A DNA stretch of 64,000 nucleotides, taken from NCBI RefSeq assembly GCF_002021565.1, contig NZ_MSZX01000002.1:552554-616553 (forward strand), given 5' to 3'. Below, piece by piece: positions 45,558-57,587 of this stretch. The notes beneath the pieces are model-generated. The model saw nothing but the letters and a program-made list of their open reading frames with translations. It ran no database searches and was not told the origin of the DNA. The DNA comes from Paenibacillus selenitireducens. GTDB taxonomy: Bacteria > Bacillota > Bacilli > Paenibacillales > Paenibacillaceae. The position numbers and the translations under genes were made by a program. The first letter of the stretch is position 1, and each line of letters opens with the position of its first letter.

Positions 45558-46649
45558 TTATCCCCCGATAACCGTGAGTTCTTTCGGATACGTCGTTAGT
45601 ACCTCGATACCATCGGCTGTGACGACAATGTCATCTTCGATCCGGACACCGCCGCGATTAGGTAAGTAAATACCCGGCTCGATCGTGAACACAACGCCTT
45701 CTTGGAGCAATTCTTCATTGTTCGCATGTACGCCAGGATATTCGTGGCAATCCATGCCGAGGCCATGGCCTAGACGGTGCATAAAATAGGCGCCATAGCC
45801 TTTGTCTTCAATGACTTGACGTGCAGCCCGGTCAATGCTCGCGTAGGTCACGCCGGGGCGTACAGCCGCAATGGCGGCGAGATTCGCACGCAGCGTTGTA
45901 TCGTAGATATCTTGGAGCTCATCCGAGATCTGACCGACTGCGAAGGTCCGTGTAATATCTGAAGCATAACCGTCTGCATAGACGCCTAGGTCGAATAATA
46001 AGAGCTCATTCGCTTGTACCTTACGCGTTCCAGGATCTCCGTGCGGGAGTGCAGATTTCTCCCCGGCAAGTACCATCGTGTCGAAGGAAGGACCTTGTGC
46101 GCCGAGTTTCTTCATTTGGTATTCAAGTTCTGCCACCAGTTCAATTTCAGTGACGCCAATCTTCACTTGCGTTACCACGTTATGTAAGGCCGCTTCGACG
46201 AGTCTTACCGCTTCTTTCATACGTGTAATCTCGTCGACTGATTTGATCATGCGCATATTGCGCAGTATGTCACCTGCATCAATATAGGATGCGGCTTGAA
46301 TCACGTCATGCAACGCCTCAAAGCGAACGACCGTCAAATGCTCTTTCTCCACCCCAAGGGATGTAATATGAGCAGGTAATTGCTGTTTTAAGATTGTATA
46401 TGGGTTGTCCGTGTCTGTATGCGTAGCAATGCGTTTCACGGAAGAATGCTGCGATGCGGCTTCCTCATCAAGTGCAGGTACGATCAGTACAGGCTCTTGG
46501 TTTTCGGATACGACTAAACCAAGAAAGCGCTCATGCGGGTCGCAGGCAAAGCCTGTGAAGTAGTACACATGCTTCGGTTCCGTGATTAATAAAGTATCGA
46601 TTCCCCGTGCCTTCATCTGTGGATAAAGTTGTTGTAAACGATTCGTCAT
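45558..46649 (-). CDS. M24-family aminopeptidase (Xaa-Pro dipeptidase/YpdF-like)
   Basis: A 363-residue creatinase/prolidase-fold peptidase. Metal ligands are seen in LLFDLGVYADGYASDITRTF (two Asp), MHRLGHGLGMDCHE (His), and FTIEPGIYLP and RIEDDIVVT (two Glu). It releases N-terminal residues next to proline or cleaves Xaa-Pro dipeptides in the cytosol. Start ATG at 46649 is chosen because AAGGATG lies upstream at good spacing; upstream in-frame starts lack this. Confidence 0.93.
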   Translation of the reverse strand: MTNRLQQLYPQMKARGIDTLLITEPKHVYYFTGFACDPHERFLGLVVSENQEPVLIVPALDEEAASQHSSVKRIATHTDTDNPYTILKQQLPAHITSLGVEKEHLTVVRFEALHDVIQAASYIDAGDILRNMRMIKSVDEITRMKEAVRLVEAALHNVVTQVKIGVTEIELVAELEYQMKKLGAQGPSFDTMVLAGEKSALPHGDPGTRKVQANELLLFDLGVYADGYASDITRTFAVGQISDELQDIYDTTLRANLAAIAAVRPGVTYASIDRAARQVIEDKGYGAYFMHRLGHGLGMDCHEYPGVHANNEELLQEGVVFTIEPGIYLPNRGGVRIEDDIVVTADGIEVLTTYPKELTVIGG

Positions 46650-46766
46650 GGTGATCATCCTTTCAACGACATTAGGTCTATAGCGAAGATACCATGAAAA
46701 TGGGGGAAATGCCAATGTATCACGATGTAACAATAGCTGACATGACTTGTTCGATTACTAGTGTTA

Positions 46767-47414
46767 CTAGGATTTGAGCGCTTTGTCCATCATTTCATCC
46801 TTTTTCTTGCTAATTGTATTTTTATATGATTTTTCAGCTTGATCCGCCATCTTGGAAGATAATCCTGCATCGGAAAGCTCTTTCTTCATTTTATCCAATA
46901 TCTCATAGAATACCCCGTTGACGCTTTTCTCTAGTTTTTTAGCTGCACTCATATATATAGAAGCAATATCAACTTTTGTTTTTTCTTTGCTAGTTAAATC
47001 TTGTTTGGCGTTATTCATTAATAAATCGAGTTTGGAAACGGCCATATTCTCCAACTGCACAAATGTAGATGCATATTTTTTCGCTATATCAGCTTCTTTG
47101 TCTGAAGAAGCATCCTTAATAAGATCGTTAACTTGTTTATTATCCTTTGTCTCTTTTGTTTTTGTGGCACTTTTACTCACATCGTTTGTCTCCTTTTCCG
47201 TCGTTGTCTTGTCGGTTGCAGGGGGATTTGTATCGGACGGATTGTTATTTAACCCCGGGTCTATTACAAGATTAGGGAATTCAAAAAAATCTTCCGGGGT
47301 ATGAATATCCGCGGTCGTTATATTTCTGTCGAACAAATGTTTGTAGGCAAAAAAACCTACTCCTCCTAGAACAACAAGGACTGAAACAATCACAATAATT
47401 ACTTTTTTGCGCAT
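46767..47414 (-). CDS. Membrane-anchored helical protein of unknown function
   Basis: A 215-residue protein with an N-terminal membrane helix (about residues 4-25), a low-complexity Thr/Lys/Asn linker (about 55-105) and a helical C-terminal domain (about 110-215) with Lys/Asp-rich heptad-like repeats. AAAGGAG precedes the ATG at 47414. No family recognised. It is AT-rich. It lies between the peptidase gene and the polysaccharide locus on the opposite strand, so a role in polysaccharide export is possible only by location. Confidence 0.7.
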   Translation of the reverse strand: MRKKVIIVIVSVLVVLGGVGFFAYKHLFDRNITTADIHTPEDFFEFPNLVIDPGLNNNPSDTNPPATDKTTTEKETNDVSKSATKTKETKDNKQVNDLIKDASSDKEADIAKKYASTFVQLENMAVSKLDLLMNNAKQDLTSKEKTKVDIASIYMSAAKKLEKSVNGVFYEILDKMKKELSDAGLSSKMADQAEKSYKNTISKKKDEMMDKALKS

Positions 47415-47985
47415 AAATAATATACTCCTTTGTCTGATATTAAATAGTATGGATAAAGATACCACAAAATGAGATAGATTTATAGCTTATTTGCCATAAA
47501 AATACATAATAAGTTATTAATTTCAGTTCTGGATTGTGCAACTTAAAGATTAGTTAAAGTAATGACGAATAGGTTGTATTACATAAGAAAAATATGTATC
47601 ATGGTGGAATATGTTGTAATTACCATGTATATTGTGTCGAAAGAACTGGATTCATAGTTCAGATTACTTAATAGATTTGTTACATATTTGGAGATGTCTT
47701 CCTTTCCGTTATCAATGGAGGCACTCGGCCGTGCTGTGGGAATATATTTCATAGGTCCTTAGGCGTGAATCGCCAGGGGTGCGGTGTGAGGATGGGTTAA
47801 ATGCCTACAATCGATGAAGAGTATGGAATCTTTGATGGTTTGATCGTGTGACACAATGGTTGCGCTTACAATCATGCGATGAAACGATGGAAGATCGACT
47901 GAGTGAATACATATATCTGGATTTAACTCTTGTTTTTGCTTGAATAGCAATAACAAGAGTTTTTATATTTTGAGAGGAAGTGTTG
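47415..47985 (+). promoter_or_regulatory. Non-coding leader region of the polysaccharide locus
   Basis: A 571-base gap with no long ORF. From about 47730 it has several short stems (GGCAC-GTGC near 47720, GGCG-tgaat-CGCC at 47762-47774) and ends in a perfect terminator. A possible promoter is TTGTAT (47574-47579) with 17 bases to TATCAT (47597-47602); the -35 is weak. A 16-codon frame, MPTIDEEYGIFDGLIV (47801-47851), has GAGGATGGG upstream and could be a leader peptide. No known riboswitch recognised. Confidence 0.4.
47925..47971 (+). terminator. Perfect terminator just upstream of galU (attenuator candidate)
   Basis: AACTCTTGTT (47925-47934) pairs with AACAAGAGTT (47952-47961), with inner TTGCT/AGCAA; T-rich tail TTTATATTTT. 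It ends only about 15 bases before the ribosome site of the first polysaccharide gene. Confidence 0.9.
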
Positions 47986-48885
47986 ATGTTGGGTAGGGTT
48001 AGAAAGGCGATTATTCCAGCTGCAGGGTTGGGGACAAGATTTTTACCTGCAACCAAAGCGATGCCGAAGGAAATGCTTCCGATCGTAGATAAGCCGACGA
48101 TTCAATATATTGTCGAGGAAGCGGTTGAAGCAGGTATTGAAGAAATTATTATTGTTACGGGTAAAGGGAAGAGGGCTATAGAGGATCACTTTGACAGCCA
48201 TTTCGAACTAGAACAGAAACTTCTTGAGAACAACAAGTTGAAGCTGCTGGAAGAAGTCATGAAGGCTTCGAATTTGGTAGATATTCATTACATACGCCAA
48301 GGTGAACCGAAAGGTCTGGGACATGCCATATGGTGTGCTCGAAAATTTATCGGTAATGAGCCATTTGCGGTGCTGTTGGGTGATGATATTGTGCAGTCGC
48401 CTCAGCCTTGCATCGGTCAACTAATGGAACAATACGATCAAGTACATTCCTCTATTGTTGGGGTTCAAGAAGTACCATATGAAGAAACTTACCGCTACGG
48501 TATTGTCTCACCGGGGAATCAGTTTGGCAGACGTTATGAAATTCAAAAACTCGTAGAGAAACCAGCTAAAGGGACAGCCCCTTCTAATCTAGCGATATTA
48601 GGGAGATACATATTAACACCAGAAATATTTGAGATACTGGATCATCATGATATTGGGGCCGGTGGAGAAATACAACTTACGGATGCGATTCAAGTATTGA
48701 ATCAGCAGCATGACGTCTATGCATATAATTTTGAGGGAAAACGTTATGATGTGGGAGAGAAGCTAGGGTTTATCCTAACGACATTGGAATTTGCGATACA
48801 GAATGAAGAATTAAGGGCTCCACTTCTGAAGGAAATGGAGAGAATACTCACGGAGTATCCGTTAAATCATGCTGTAAATATATAA
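47986..48885 (+). CDS. galU: UTP-glucose-1-phosphate uridylyltransferase
   Basis: A 299-residue nucleotidyltransferase (GtaB/GalU type) that makes UDP-glucose. Signature [20 protein letters not shown] at about residues 12-31; VEKPAKG (about 192) and GEIQLTDAI (about 227) are later motifs. ATG at 47986 follows GAGAGGAAG; TTG and GTG upstream are alternatives. First gene of the polysaccharide locus, providing the precursor for Ugd and for glucosyltransfer. Confidence 0.95.
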   Translation: MLGRVRKAIIPAAGLGTRFLPATKAMPKEMLPIVDKPTIQYIVEEAVEAGIEEIIIVTGKGKRAIEDHFDSHFELEQKLLENNKLKLLEEVMKASNLVDIHYIRQGEPKGLGHAIWCARKFIGNEPFAVLLGDDIVQSPQPCIGQLMEQYDQVHSSIVGVQEVPYEETYRYGIVSPGNQFGRRYEIQKLVEKPAKGTAPSNLAILGRYILTPEIFEILDHHDIGAGGEIQLTDAIQVLNQQHDVYAYNFEGKRYDVGEKLGFILTTLEFAIQNEELRAPLLKEMERILTEYPLNHAVNI

Positions 48886-48927
48886 TTCAAAGAATGAATA
48901 TATATAGTAAGGATGGTTAAGATCAAT

Positions 48928-49614
48928 ATGAGTATGACGGAGATGCGATTGGAAAGAGAGTCAACATCGTTTCAGCGACCACGAGCCATTATCAAGATGG
49001 ACAAACGTTACATGTATGCAGTGACGAAGAGATGTATGGATTTTCTAGGTGCACTGATCGGTTTGATCCTACTATCTCCAATCTTTGTTGTTGTTGGTAT
49101 AGCGATTAAACTAGATGGATCGAACGGTCCTGTTTTTTATAGGCAAGTGCGCGTAGGGAAGAATGGAAGCCAATTCCATATGTATAAGTTCCGTTCGATG
49201 ATAAATAATGCAGATCAAATGTTGGACGAACTGAAAGCATTGAATGAAGTGTCAGGCGCAATGTTCAAGATAAAGAACGACCCTCGCGTTACAAGAATTG
49301 GACGATTTATTCGCAAGACAAGCATTGATGAGCTGCCGCAATTCATTAATGTGCTTCTCGGGGAGATGAGTCTTGTTGGTCCTCGCCCGCCGCTTCCCAA
49401 CGAAGTGGACGAGTATCGACCATACGATCGTCAACGACTGCTCGTTACCCCTGGCTGCACTGGAATATGGCAGGTCAGTGGGCGGAACGAAGTTGGATTT
49501 GAGGAAATGGTAGAGTTGGATTTGAAGTATATTCGCGAGCGCAGTATAGCTATGGATTTAAAATTGATTGTAAAGACGGTTGATGTGATGGTGAATTCGA
49601 AGGGAGCTTATTAG
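48928..49614 (+). CDS. Undecaprenyl-phosphate sugar phosphotransferase (EpsL/WbaP C-terminal type)
   Basis: A 228-residue initiating transferase of the bacterial sugar transferase family. One membrane helix (about residues 33-55, [19 protein letters not shown]), then [10 protein letters not shown] (about 90) and [21 protein letters not shown] (about 136-156) and [14 protein letters not shown] (about 179). It lacks the N-terminal membrane domains of full WbaP. It transfers a sugar-1-phosphate from UDP-sugar to undecaprenyl phosphate. The start is uncertain; ATG at 48928 is used, with AAGGATG upstream. Confidence 0.92.
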   Translation: MSMTEMRLERESTSFQRPRAIIKMDKRYMYAVTKRCMDFLGALIGLILLSPIFVVVGIAIKLDGSNGPVFYRQVRVGKNGSQFHMYKFRSMINNADQMLDELKALNEVSGAMFKIKNDPRVTRIGRFIRKTSIDELPQFINVLLGEMSLVGPRPPLPNEVDEYRPYDRQRLLVTPGCTGIWQVSGRNEVGFEEMVELDLKYIRERSIAMDLKLIVKTVDVMVNSKGAY

Positions 49615-49621
49615 ACAACGT

Positions 49622-50566
49622 ATGGATAAGAATGCTGTGATTTATGTGGCTGGACATAAAGGGCTTGTTGGCTCAGCCATCCTTCGTGCTCTTCAGAAGC
49701 AAGGATATAAGAATCTTGTAGTTCGAACTAGTTCGGAGCTGGATCTACGGAATAAGGAACAAGTAGATCAGTTTTTTGAACGTAATCAAATCGATTATGT
49801 GTTTTTGGCAGCTGCCAAAGTAGGCGGAATTGTGGCGAATAACGTCTATCCTGCTGATTTCATTCGGGATAATTTAATGATTCAGACTCATGTTATTGAT
49901 GCGGCCTATCGTCATGGAATTAAGAAGCTCTTATTCCTGGGTTCTACTTGTATTTACCCTAAATTTGCGGAGCAGCCGTTAAAAGAAGAGTATCTTCTGA
50001 CTGGAGCGCTCGAGCCTACGAATGAAGCGTATGCTGTCGCAAAGATTGCGGGTATAACGATGTGCCAGTCTTATAATCGACAATATGGAACGAAATATAT
50101 CTCTGTAATGCCGACGAACTTATATGGTGAGAATGATAATTTTGATCTACATACATCGCATGTTCTTCCCGCATTAATTCGAAAGTTTCATGAAGCGAAA
50201 ATATCTAGTACTCCTTATGTTGAAGTATGGGGTACAGGAACTCCAAGACGTGAATTTCTATATGCGGATGACTTAGCGGATGCTTGCTTATTCTTAATGC
50301 ATTCCTATGAAGGCAATGAAATCGTTAATGTTGGTGTAGGGGATGACATTACGATTGGAGAGTTAGCTTACAAAATTAAAGATGTGGTTGGTTATACGGG
50401 TCAGATTCAGTTCGATACATCGAAACCGGATGGTACGCCGCGTAAGCTTGTCGATGTTACGAAGCTTCATGGATTAGGATGGAGAGCGGAGACCTCTCTA
50501 GATGTGGGACTGACGAAGGCGTATCAATGGTTCTTGAGTAATGAGAAAGTACTTGTTCGAGTATAA
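49622..50566 (+). CDS. fcl: GDP-L-fucose synthase
   Basis: A 314-residue SDR enzyme (WcaG) that epimerises and reduces GDP-4-keto-6-deoxymannose to GDP-L-fucose. NAD loop [10 protein letters not shown] at about residue 10; the S-Y-K triad lies in [12 protein letters not shown] (about 105) and [11 protein letters not shown] (about 138); LYGENDNFD follows. It precedes gmd; the pair with ManC gives a full GDP-fucose route. Confidence 0.95.
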   Translation: MDKNAVIYVAGHKGLVGSAILRALQKQGYKNLVVRTSSELDLRNKEQVDQFFERNQIDYVFLAAAKVGGIVANNVYPADFIRDNLMIQTHVIDAAYRHGIKKLLFLGSTCIYPKFAEQPLKEEYLLTGALEPTNEAYAVAKIAGITMCQSYNRQYGTKYISVMPTNLYGENDNFDLHTSHVLPALIRKFHEAKISSTPYVEVWGTGTPRREFLYADDLADACLFLMHSYEGNEIVNVGVGDDITIGELAYKIKDVVGYTGQIQFDTSKPDGTPRKLVDVTKLHGLGWRAETSLDVGLTKAYQWFLSNEKVLVRV

Positions 50567-52375
<1,809 letters not shown>

Positions 52376-52379
<4 letters not shown>

Positions 52380-53803
52380 ATTCTATTGTAAAAAATTATT
52401 TATATAGTTTAGGGTATCAGATATTGACACTATTTTTACCCTTTATTGTTATACCATATATATCTAGAGTTTTGGGAGCAAGTAACTTAGGGCTGGAATC
52501 GTATACTGTTTCAGTAGCCAGTATTTTTATGATGATCGGTAATTTGGGGATTAGTAATTATGGTACTCGCCTCATTGCAGAGTTACGAGAAGATAAAGAA
52601 AAATTAACGATTAGAACCTATAATCTAATTGTAACGAGAACGATAATGTCAGTATTTGCATTAATATTATTCGTTATATTTTCTTTAAATTCTCATAATA
52701 AAAATGTGTTATTACTTCAGACAGTTTTTTTTGTATCATCAACGTTTTTTGATTTTATTTGGTATTTTGCAGGGAATGAGAGATTTAAAGAGATTGTTAC
52801 TCGTAATCTTGCAATTAAATTTGTAGGAGTTGGGCTTACCTTTTTATTGGTCAAAGATTCAAATGATCTCTGGATTTATATTATTATAAATGGTGTAGTG
52901 AATCTGATACCAAACCTATATTTTTTCACTAAAGTAATACAGGATATTGGTAGACCTAAAAGAGAATATTTTAGTATTCATGAGGCTTTTAATCAACTGA
53001 GACACCTTATTCCATTCTTTGTTATGGGATTTATTATTCAAATATATATGAATGTGGATCGGTTAATTCTTGAATATTACAAACTTACATATGAATTAGG
53101 CGTTTACAGTCAGTTTCTAAAATTAATAAATGTAATTCTGGCACCAATTACTGCAATTGGTGCTATTTTATTACCAAGAATGTCTTATTTGAACCGGCAT
53201 AGTGATAATGATAGTGAAAGGCTATTAGCTATAAGTACAAATGTCATTATCGTTTTATCAGTTGGTTTGTTTTTTGGTCTAGAGCTAATTTCGGGTGAAT
53301 TTATTACTCTGTTTTTCGGTGAAGAATTTGGAGGGTATGTAAATGTCTTTCGTATTTGCTTACTACTTATCTTCACTGGAAGTATGAGTAATATTGTAGT
53401 GCAACAGATAGTTCTACCAACAAAACAAGAGAAGAAGTATTCGTTTGTGCTACTCATCGCAACAGGTATAAGAATAGTATTCTTGGTAGCCTTATTGTCT
53501 ACTTTTCAAATGTTATCTGCAGTCATAGCAGCGATAATAAGTGAAATGTTTATTGTATTTGTTTGTTTGCTTTTGGTTAAGAAACGGTATAATATAACCC
53601 TTCTATTCCCACTAATGAATACAACTAAAATATTGATTTCTGGCATTTTTATGTTTGTTTTTGTGCATTCCTTACAATTGGGTCTTATTACAAGTATAAT
53701 ACTTGGATTTATTTCGTATTTATTGATACTTATCATATTGAGAGAAACATCCTGCATTCTAATAATAAAAGTTCTTCGAGCAAAAGTTATGAATACAAAA
53801 TAA
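52376..53803 (+). CDS. Polysaccharide flippase (Wzx type)
   Basis: A 475-residue protein with about 12-14 predicted membrane helices and the MATE/MVF-like N-terminus SLGYQILTLFLPFIVIPYIS followed by RVLGASNLGLESYTVSVA typical of oligosaccharide flippases. It should move undecaprenyl-linked repeat units across the membrane. The start overlaps the previous stop by four bases (ATGA). Strongly AT-rich. Confidence 0.9.
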
Positions 53804-53926
53804 ATAGATGTGTATTTCATTAACAATGGAACCTAATAATAATAGATTTACTTAACTCTATTATTTATGAATACCCCAAGAGGTGTTGTTTTCATTTTGT
53901 TTTGTAACAATAAGGGAGATGGAGCA

Positions 53927-54976
53927 ATGGTTAAAGTGTATTTGTCAGATAACTCTTTATCTGGGCACCACAAATCATATTTAGATGCTCTCGTGAAAAT
54001 CGAGTGCACAGATAATATTTCTGAACAAATTACGTTTGAGCAAACAAAAGGAAGACTGATATATCATACTGAACGTTTGAAATATATTAACAATGCTATT
54101 CGTAAAGCACAAATTGATGAGTATAGAGGGTTGAAAATTGTTCATTTCTTATATTTGGATAATTTATATACATCTTTATTTTCTTCTGCATTTTTTAAAA
54201 GTGATAAGATTAGGTTGATTGGTACCTTGCATCATATTCCACAGAAAAAAGTGAAATTATTCATGTTGAAGATATTCGCAAAAAAATTAGATAAGATAGT
54301 TGTCCATTCTGAGTATAGTAAACAGGAATTGAATAATTCAGGTATTAATAATGTTGAGTTTATTAACTATCCTAGTTTCTATGATTACTCTAAATGTTCT
54401 TCAAAAGAGACAATAAGAAATGAGTTTGGAATAGATCAACAACAAATAGTTTTAACAGCAATTGGTGGAACAAGATTTGACAAGGGGCTTGATATTCTAC
54501 TTGACAGTGTTGCATTACTAGAGCCGAATGAAAGAAAAAGAATTTTATTAAATATTGTTGGAAAAGAAGAGATATTTAAAAAAGGATATATTTTGGAAAA
54601 ATGCAGCGAAAACGGTATAGATTCACGTGTTAAGTTAGAGTATCTAAGTGACGAAGATTTTATGAAGAATATAAAGATAAGTGACGCTATCGTTCTCCCT
54701 TATAGGAAGGTATTTTCTGGTAATAGTGGTCCTATGACAGAAGCTATCGTAAATAATATCCCAATAATTAGCCCCGAAGAAGGCAATCTTGGTTATATAA
54801 CGTCTAAATTGTCTCTTGGAGTTACTTTTGAATCAGAAAATGTAAAAAGTCTTTCAAAAACAATTAAAAAAGTAATTAATGAGGGATTTGATTTAGGAGT
54901 AAATCATACTGATGAATTCCATGTGATGAAGTTTACTGAAAAATATAAAACTATTTATTTTAGTTTAACTCTTTAA
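53927..54976 (+). CDS. Glycosyltransferase, GT4-like
   Basis: A 349-residue GT-B protein. N-terminal domain to about residue 170; the C-terminal nucleotide-sugar domain has GGTRFDKGLDILLDSV (about 182) and the acidic E-x7-E-like motif region PYRKVFSGNSGPMTEAIVNN (about 264-283). Retaining GT4 enzymes add mannose, glucose or related sugars; the specificity is not visible. ATG at 53927 with AGGGAGATGGAG upstream; the longer frame is not supported. Confidence 0.82.
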   Translation: MVKVYLSDNSLSGHHKSYLDALVKIECTDNISEQITFEQTKGRLIYHTERLKYINNAIRKAQIDEYRGLKIVHFLYLDNLYTSLFSSAFFKSDKIRLIGTLHHIPQKKVKLFMLKIFAKKLDKIVVHSEYSKQELNNSGINNVEFINYPSFYDYSKCSSKETIRNEFGIDQQQIVLTAIGGTRFDKGLDILLDSVALLEPNERKRILLNIVGKEEIFKKGYILEKCSENGIDSRVKLEYLSDEDFMKNIKISDAIVLPYRKVFSGNSGPMTEAIVNNIPIISPEEGNLGYITSKLSLGVTFESENVKSLSKTIKKVINEGFDLGVNHTDEFHVMKFTEKYKTIYFSLTL

Positions 54977-55027
54977 CAGTGTGAATTTTTTATATCAAAC
55001 GTTATTTTACGGATTGAGGTAATTTTA

Positions 55028-56242
55028 GTGATGATTTGGTTAAAAGTAATATTACTTTTTATAACAATAATATCTGTTCGCCCAGGCCTTTTTGGTGAAA
55101 ATTATAGTACTTTAGGGATTATTACATGTGGATTAGCACTATTTTTGCACCTAATCGAAAAATCAGTTGTTCGTAAGTTAGAAATTAGTAATTATTTTAA
55201 AGTAATAGTTATCTTATTATGCGTATACTGGATGTACTTACTAACGCAAAGCGCATTTTTGAGTTCTCCATTAATTTTGGATGTAGCTAAAGGCTTTATT
55301 ACTTGTATATTTATTTTGTTATCATTTGCATTTATGTTAAGCGATGAAAAGTTAAGAGTTAGCTTTTGTAGATTATTCATTCGGTTAATGATTTTAGTAA
55401 CCTGTTCATATGCAATTACTTTGATTTTAGCGGTATTTATACCATTACAGAGTTTACAAATATTTCATATATATATTAATGAAAATGTTAAAAATATTTA
55501 CTTTCCATTCACTCCGATTTATGGGGTGATGACAGTTGAAGGTCATGTGTTTCAAAGATTTTTAGGATTCTTCAGAGAATCAGGTATTTCACAGGCGTTT
55601 ATGATCTGGGCTTATGTTTCTTTAGATAAATATCGACTCAATAGAAGGTTGAATAAGATATTATTAATTTCCGGGATAGTTTTTACTTTCTCTACAGCTG
55701 GAATAGGGATATTTATTGCAACTATCGTATTAAAGATGTTATTCGAAGGGAAAAAAATAAGATCTATTGTTGTAATTCCAACAATTTATGTTTGCTTAAT
55801 GTATGCACCATTTATAGGGATTGCTGATAAATTAGTGACACATAGCACATCGATAACAGATAGAACTAGTTCAATGCTAACAAGCTTAGAAATATTTAGA
55901 AATAATCTAATGGGAGTAGGATTGGGAAACTCGCCTATTTCTGAACATTCAGGAATTAATATAATTGCAAGTCTCCACATGATTGGAATAATTGGTTTAT
56001 TTTTAATTTTATTATTCTTCTTTTATCCAATATCCTATGTTCAAGATAAAAAATACTATCTAGTTGCAATATCACCATTTTTTTTAACTGCGTTGTTATC
56101 TCAACCTATAGTTGACTCACCAGGGCTTTATATTATGATTTTATTGTGCATTGGTGAATCAAAAGGAGAGCCACTTCTGTCGAGTCATGGTAATAGGCTA
56201 ACTGACTCTATAAAGGCTAAACAAAAAGTTACTCTTTTTTAA
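55028..56242 (+). CDS. Polysaccharide polymerase (Wzy-like O-antigen polymerase)
   Basis: A 404-residue membrane protein with about ten predicted helices and one long loop (about residues 150-190, with RFLGFFRESGISQAFMIWA), then GVGLGNSP near residue 297. The topology and low conservation are typical of Wzy. It joins repeat units outside the membrane. GTG at 55028 with GAGG upstream; an ATG follows immediately. Confidence 0.82.
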   Translation: MMIWLKVILLFITIISVRPGLFGENYSTLGIITCGLALFLHLIEKSVVRKLEISNYFKVIVILLCVYWMYLLTQSAFLSSPLILDVAKGFITCIFILLSFAFMLSDEKLRVSFCRLFIRLMILVTCSYAITLILAVFIPLQSLQIFHIYINENVKNIYFPFTPIYGVMTVEGHVFQRFLGFFRESGISQAFMIWAYVSLDKYRLNRRLNKILLISGIVFTFSTAGIGIFIATIVLKMLFEGKKIRSIVVIPTIYVCLMYAPFIGIADKLVTHSTSITDRTSSMLTSLEIFRNNLMGVGLGNSPISEHSGINIIASLHMIGIIGLFLILLFFFYPISYVQDKKYYLVAISPFFLTALLSQPIVDSPGLYIMILLCIGESKGEPLLSSHGNRLTDSIKAKQKVTLF

Positions 56243-56275
56243 TTGACAAATTACAATTATTAAAGTAGACCCTTA

Positions 56276-56527
56276 AGATCCGGTGTCACCATTGGTAGAG
56301 CAAATGTGCATATGAAAAGGACTGACTCCCTAATGGAGAAAATTAACATTAAGAAAGGTGCAATTCTTTGCGCTGGTTCTAAAGTGCTATGTAAAAAAGG
56401 AGTTTTAATTGTAGGTGGAAATACAATTTTAGCTGCAAACGCGGTTCTACTTCAATCAACTGGTGATAATGAAATCTAGGGTGGAGTGTCAGAAAAAATA
56501 ATTTCTAATAAGGAAATCAATGAATAA
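56276..56527 (+). pseudogene. Decayed serine O-acetyltransferase-like hexapeptide protein
   Basis: One frame reads GVTIGRANVHMKR..., INIKKGAILCAGSKVLCKKG, VLIVGGNTILAANAVLLQST, DNEI, then TAG, and continues in the same frame as GGVSEKIISNKEINE to TAA. This is the C-terminal left-handed beta-helix pattern of CysE-type acetyltransferases (GVTIG ... IGAGAKVL ... IGANAVVL ... GVPAKII). The N-terminal half, start codon and ribosome site are missing and there is an internal stop, so it is dead. It may once have acetylated a sugar in this locus. Confidence 0.7.
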
Positions 56528-56620
56528 AAAATAATTATTTAACCGTCTATGTTACACAATAGTTTTGAAGATATTCTTTCAATTAATAGTTTTAAAATAA
56601 GAAGTTGGGAGTTATTTATA

Positions 56621-57553
56621 ATGAGAAGTCTTGCACCAATAATATTGTTTGTGTACAACAGACCGGATGAAACACGCAGGACATTAGATGCTTTAAGAAA
56701 AAATGATTTGGCAGAACAAAGTGAACTTATAATATTCTCAGATGCTCCTAAAAATTCGAACGAAGTTTCAAGAGTAAATGATGTAAGAACTCTTATCTCT
56801 AATATTTCGGGATTCAAACAAGTTACCATTATAGAACAAAGGTATAATAAAGGATTAGCAAATTCGATTATAAATGGTGTGAACGAAATAATCAAAGCAC
56901 AAAACAAAGTAATTGTACTTGAAGATGACTTAATAACTTCAAGATTATTTTTGACGTATATGAATAATTGTTTGGATTTTTATGAAGAGAATAAAACAAT
57001 TTGGTCGATCTCTGGATTTACTCCTAATCTTGCTATCCCACCAGATTATAAACACGATATATATTTAACAATGCGCGCATGCTCTTGGGGATGGGCAACT
57101 TGGAAAGATCGCTGGATAAATATTGATTGGAACATAAATAATTATCATCAAGTATCCCAAAAAAAATATAGAAGTAAAATAAATCGGTGTGGTAACGATA
57201 TGCGATGGATGTTAAGTGATCAAAAAAAAGGGTATATTAATTCTTGGGCTGTACGATGGTGTTATAACCAATTAATAAAAGAAATGTACACAGTTTATCC
57301 TACTTCGTCGTTTATTTGTAATATTGGAATGATAGGAGAAGGGACACATGGTTCCTTTAGAAAAGAATATGTAACTAATAATATTAATGAGAGTATTCCA
57401 CATATAGAAAATATAACAGAAGATGAGAGGGTGGTAATGAGTTTTGCTAAATGCTATGACATGAAGATGTATAACTATGTAGGAGTTATATTGAAGAGGA
57501 TTGGGTTATATAAGAAAGTTAAGCTCATTATCAAATCGATGATATACAGATAA
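56621..57553 (+). CDS. Glycosyltransferase, GT-A (GT2-like sugar transferase)
   Basis: A 310-residue protein starting PIILFVYNRPDETRRTLDAL (a GT2-type nucleotide-binding start). The DxD is in VLEDDLITSRLFLTYMN (about residue 103), followed by a Trp-rich CSWGWATWKDRW (about 160) seen in capsule/LPS sugar transferases. ATG at 56621 follows TTGGGAG. AT-rich. Acceptor and donor unknown. Confidence 0.8.
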   Translation: MRSLAPIILFVYNRPDETRRTLDALRKNDLAEQSELIIFSDAPKNSNEVSRVNDVRTLISNISGFKQVTIIEQRYNKGLANSIINGVNEIIKAQNKVIVLEDDLITSRLFLTYMNNCLDFYEENKTIWSISGFTPNLAIPPDYKHDIYLTMRACSWGWATWKDRWINIDWNINNYHQVSQKKYRSKINRCGNDMRWMLSDQKKGYINSWAVRWCYNQLIKEMYTVYPTSSFICNIGMIGEGTHGSFRKEYVTNNINESIPHIENITEDERVVMSFAKCYDMKMYNYVGVILKRIGLYKKVKLIIKSMIYR

Positions 57554-57587
57554 AATAGTAATTTAATTATTTTTAGGGAGCATCAAG

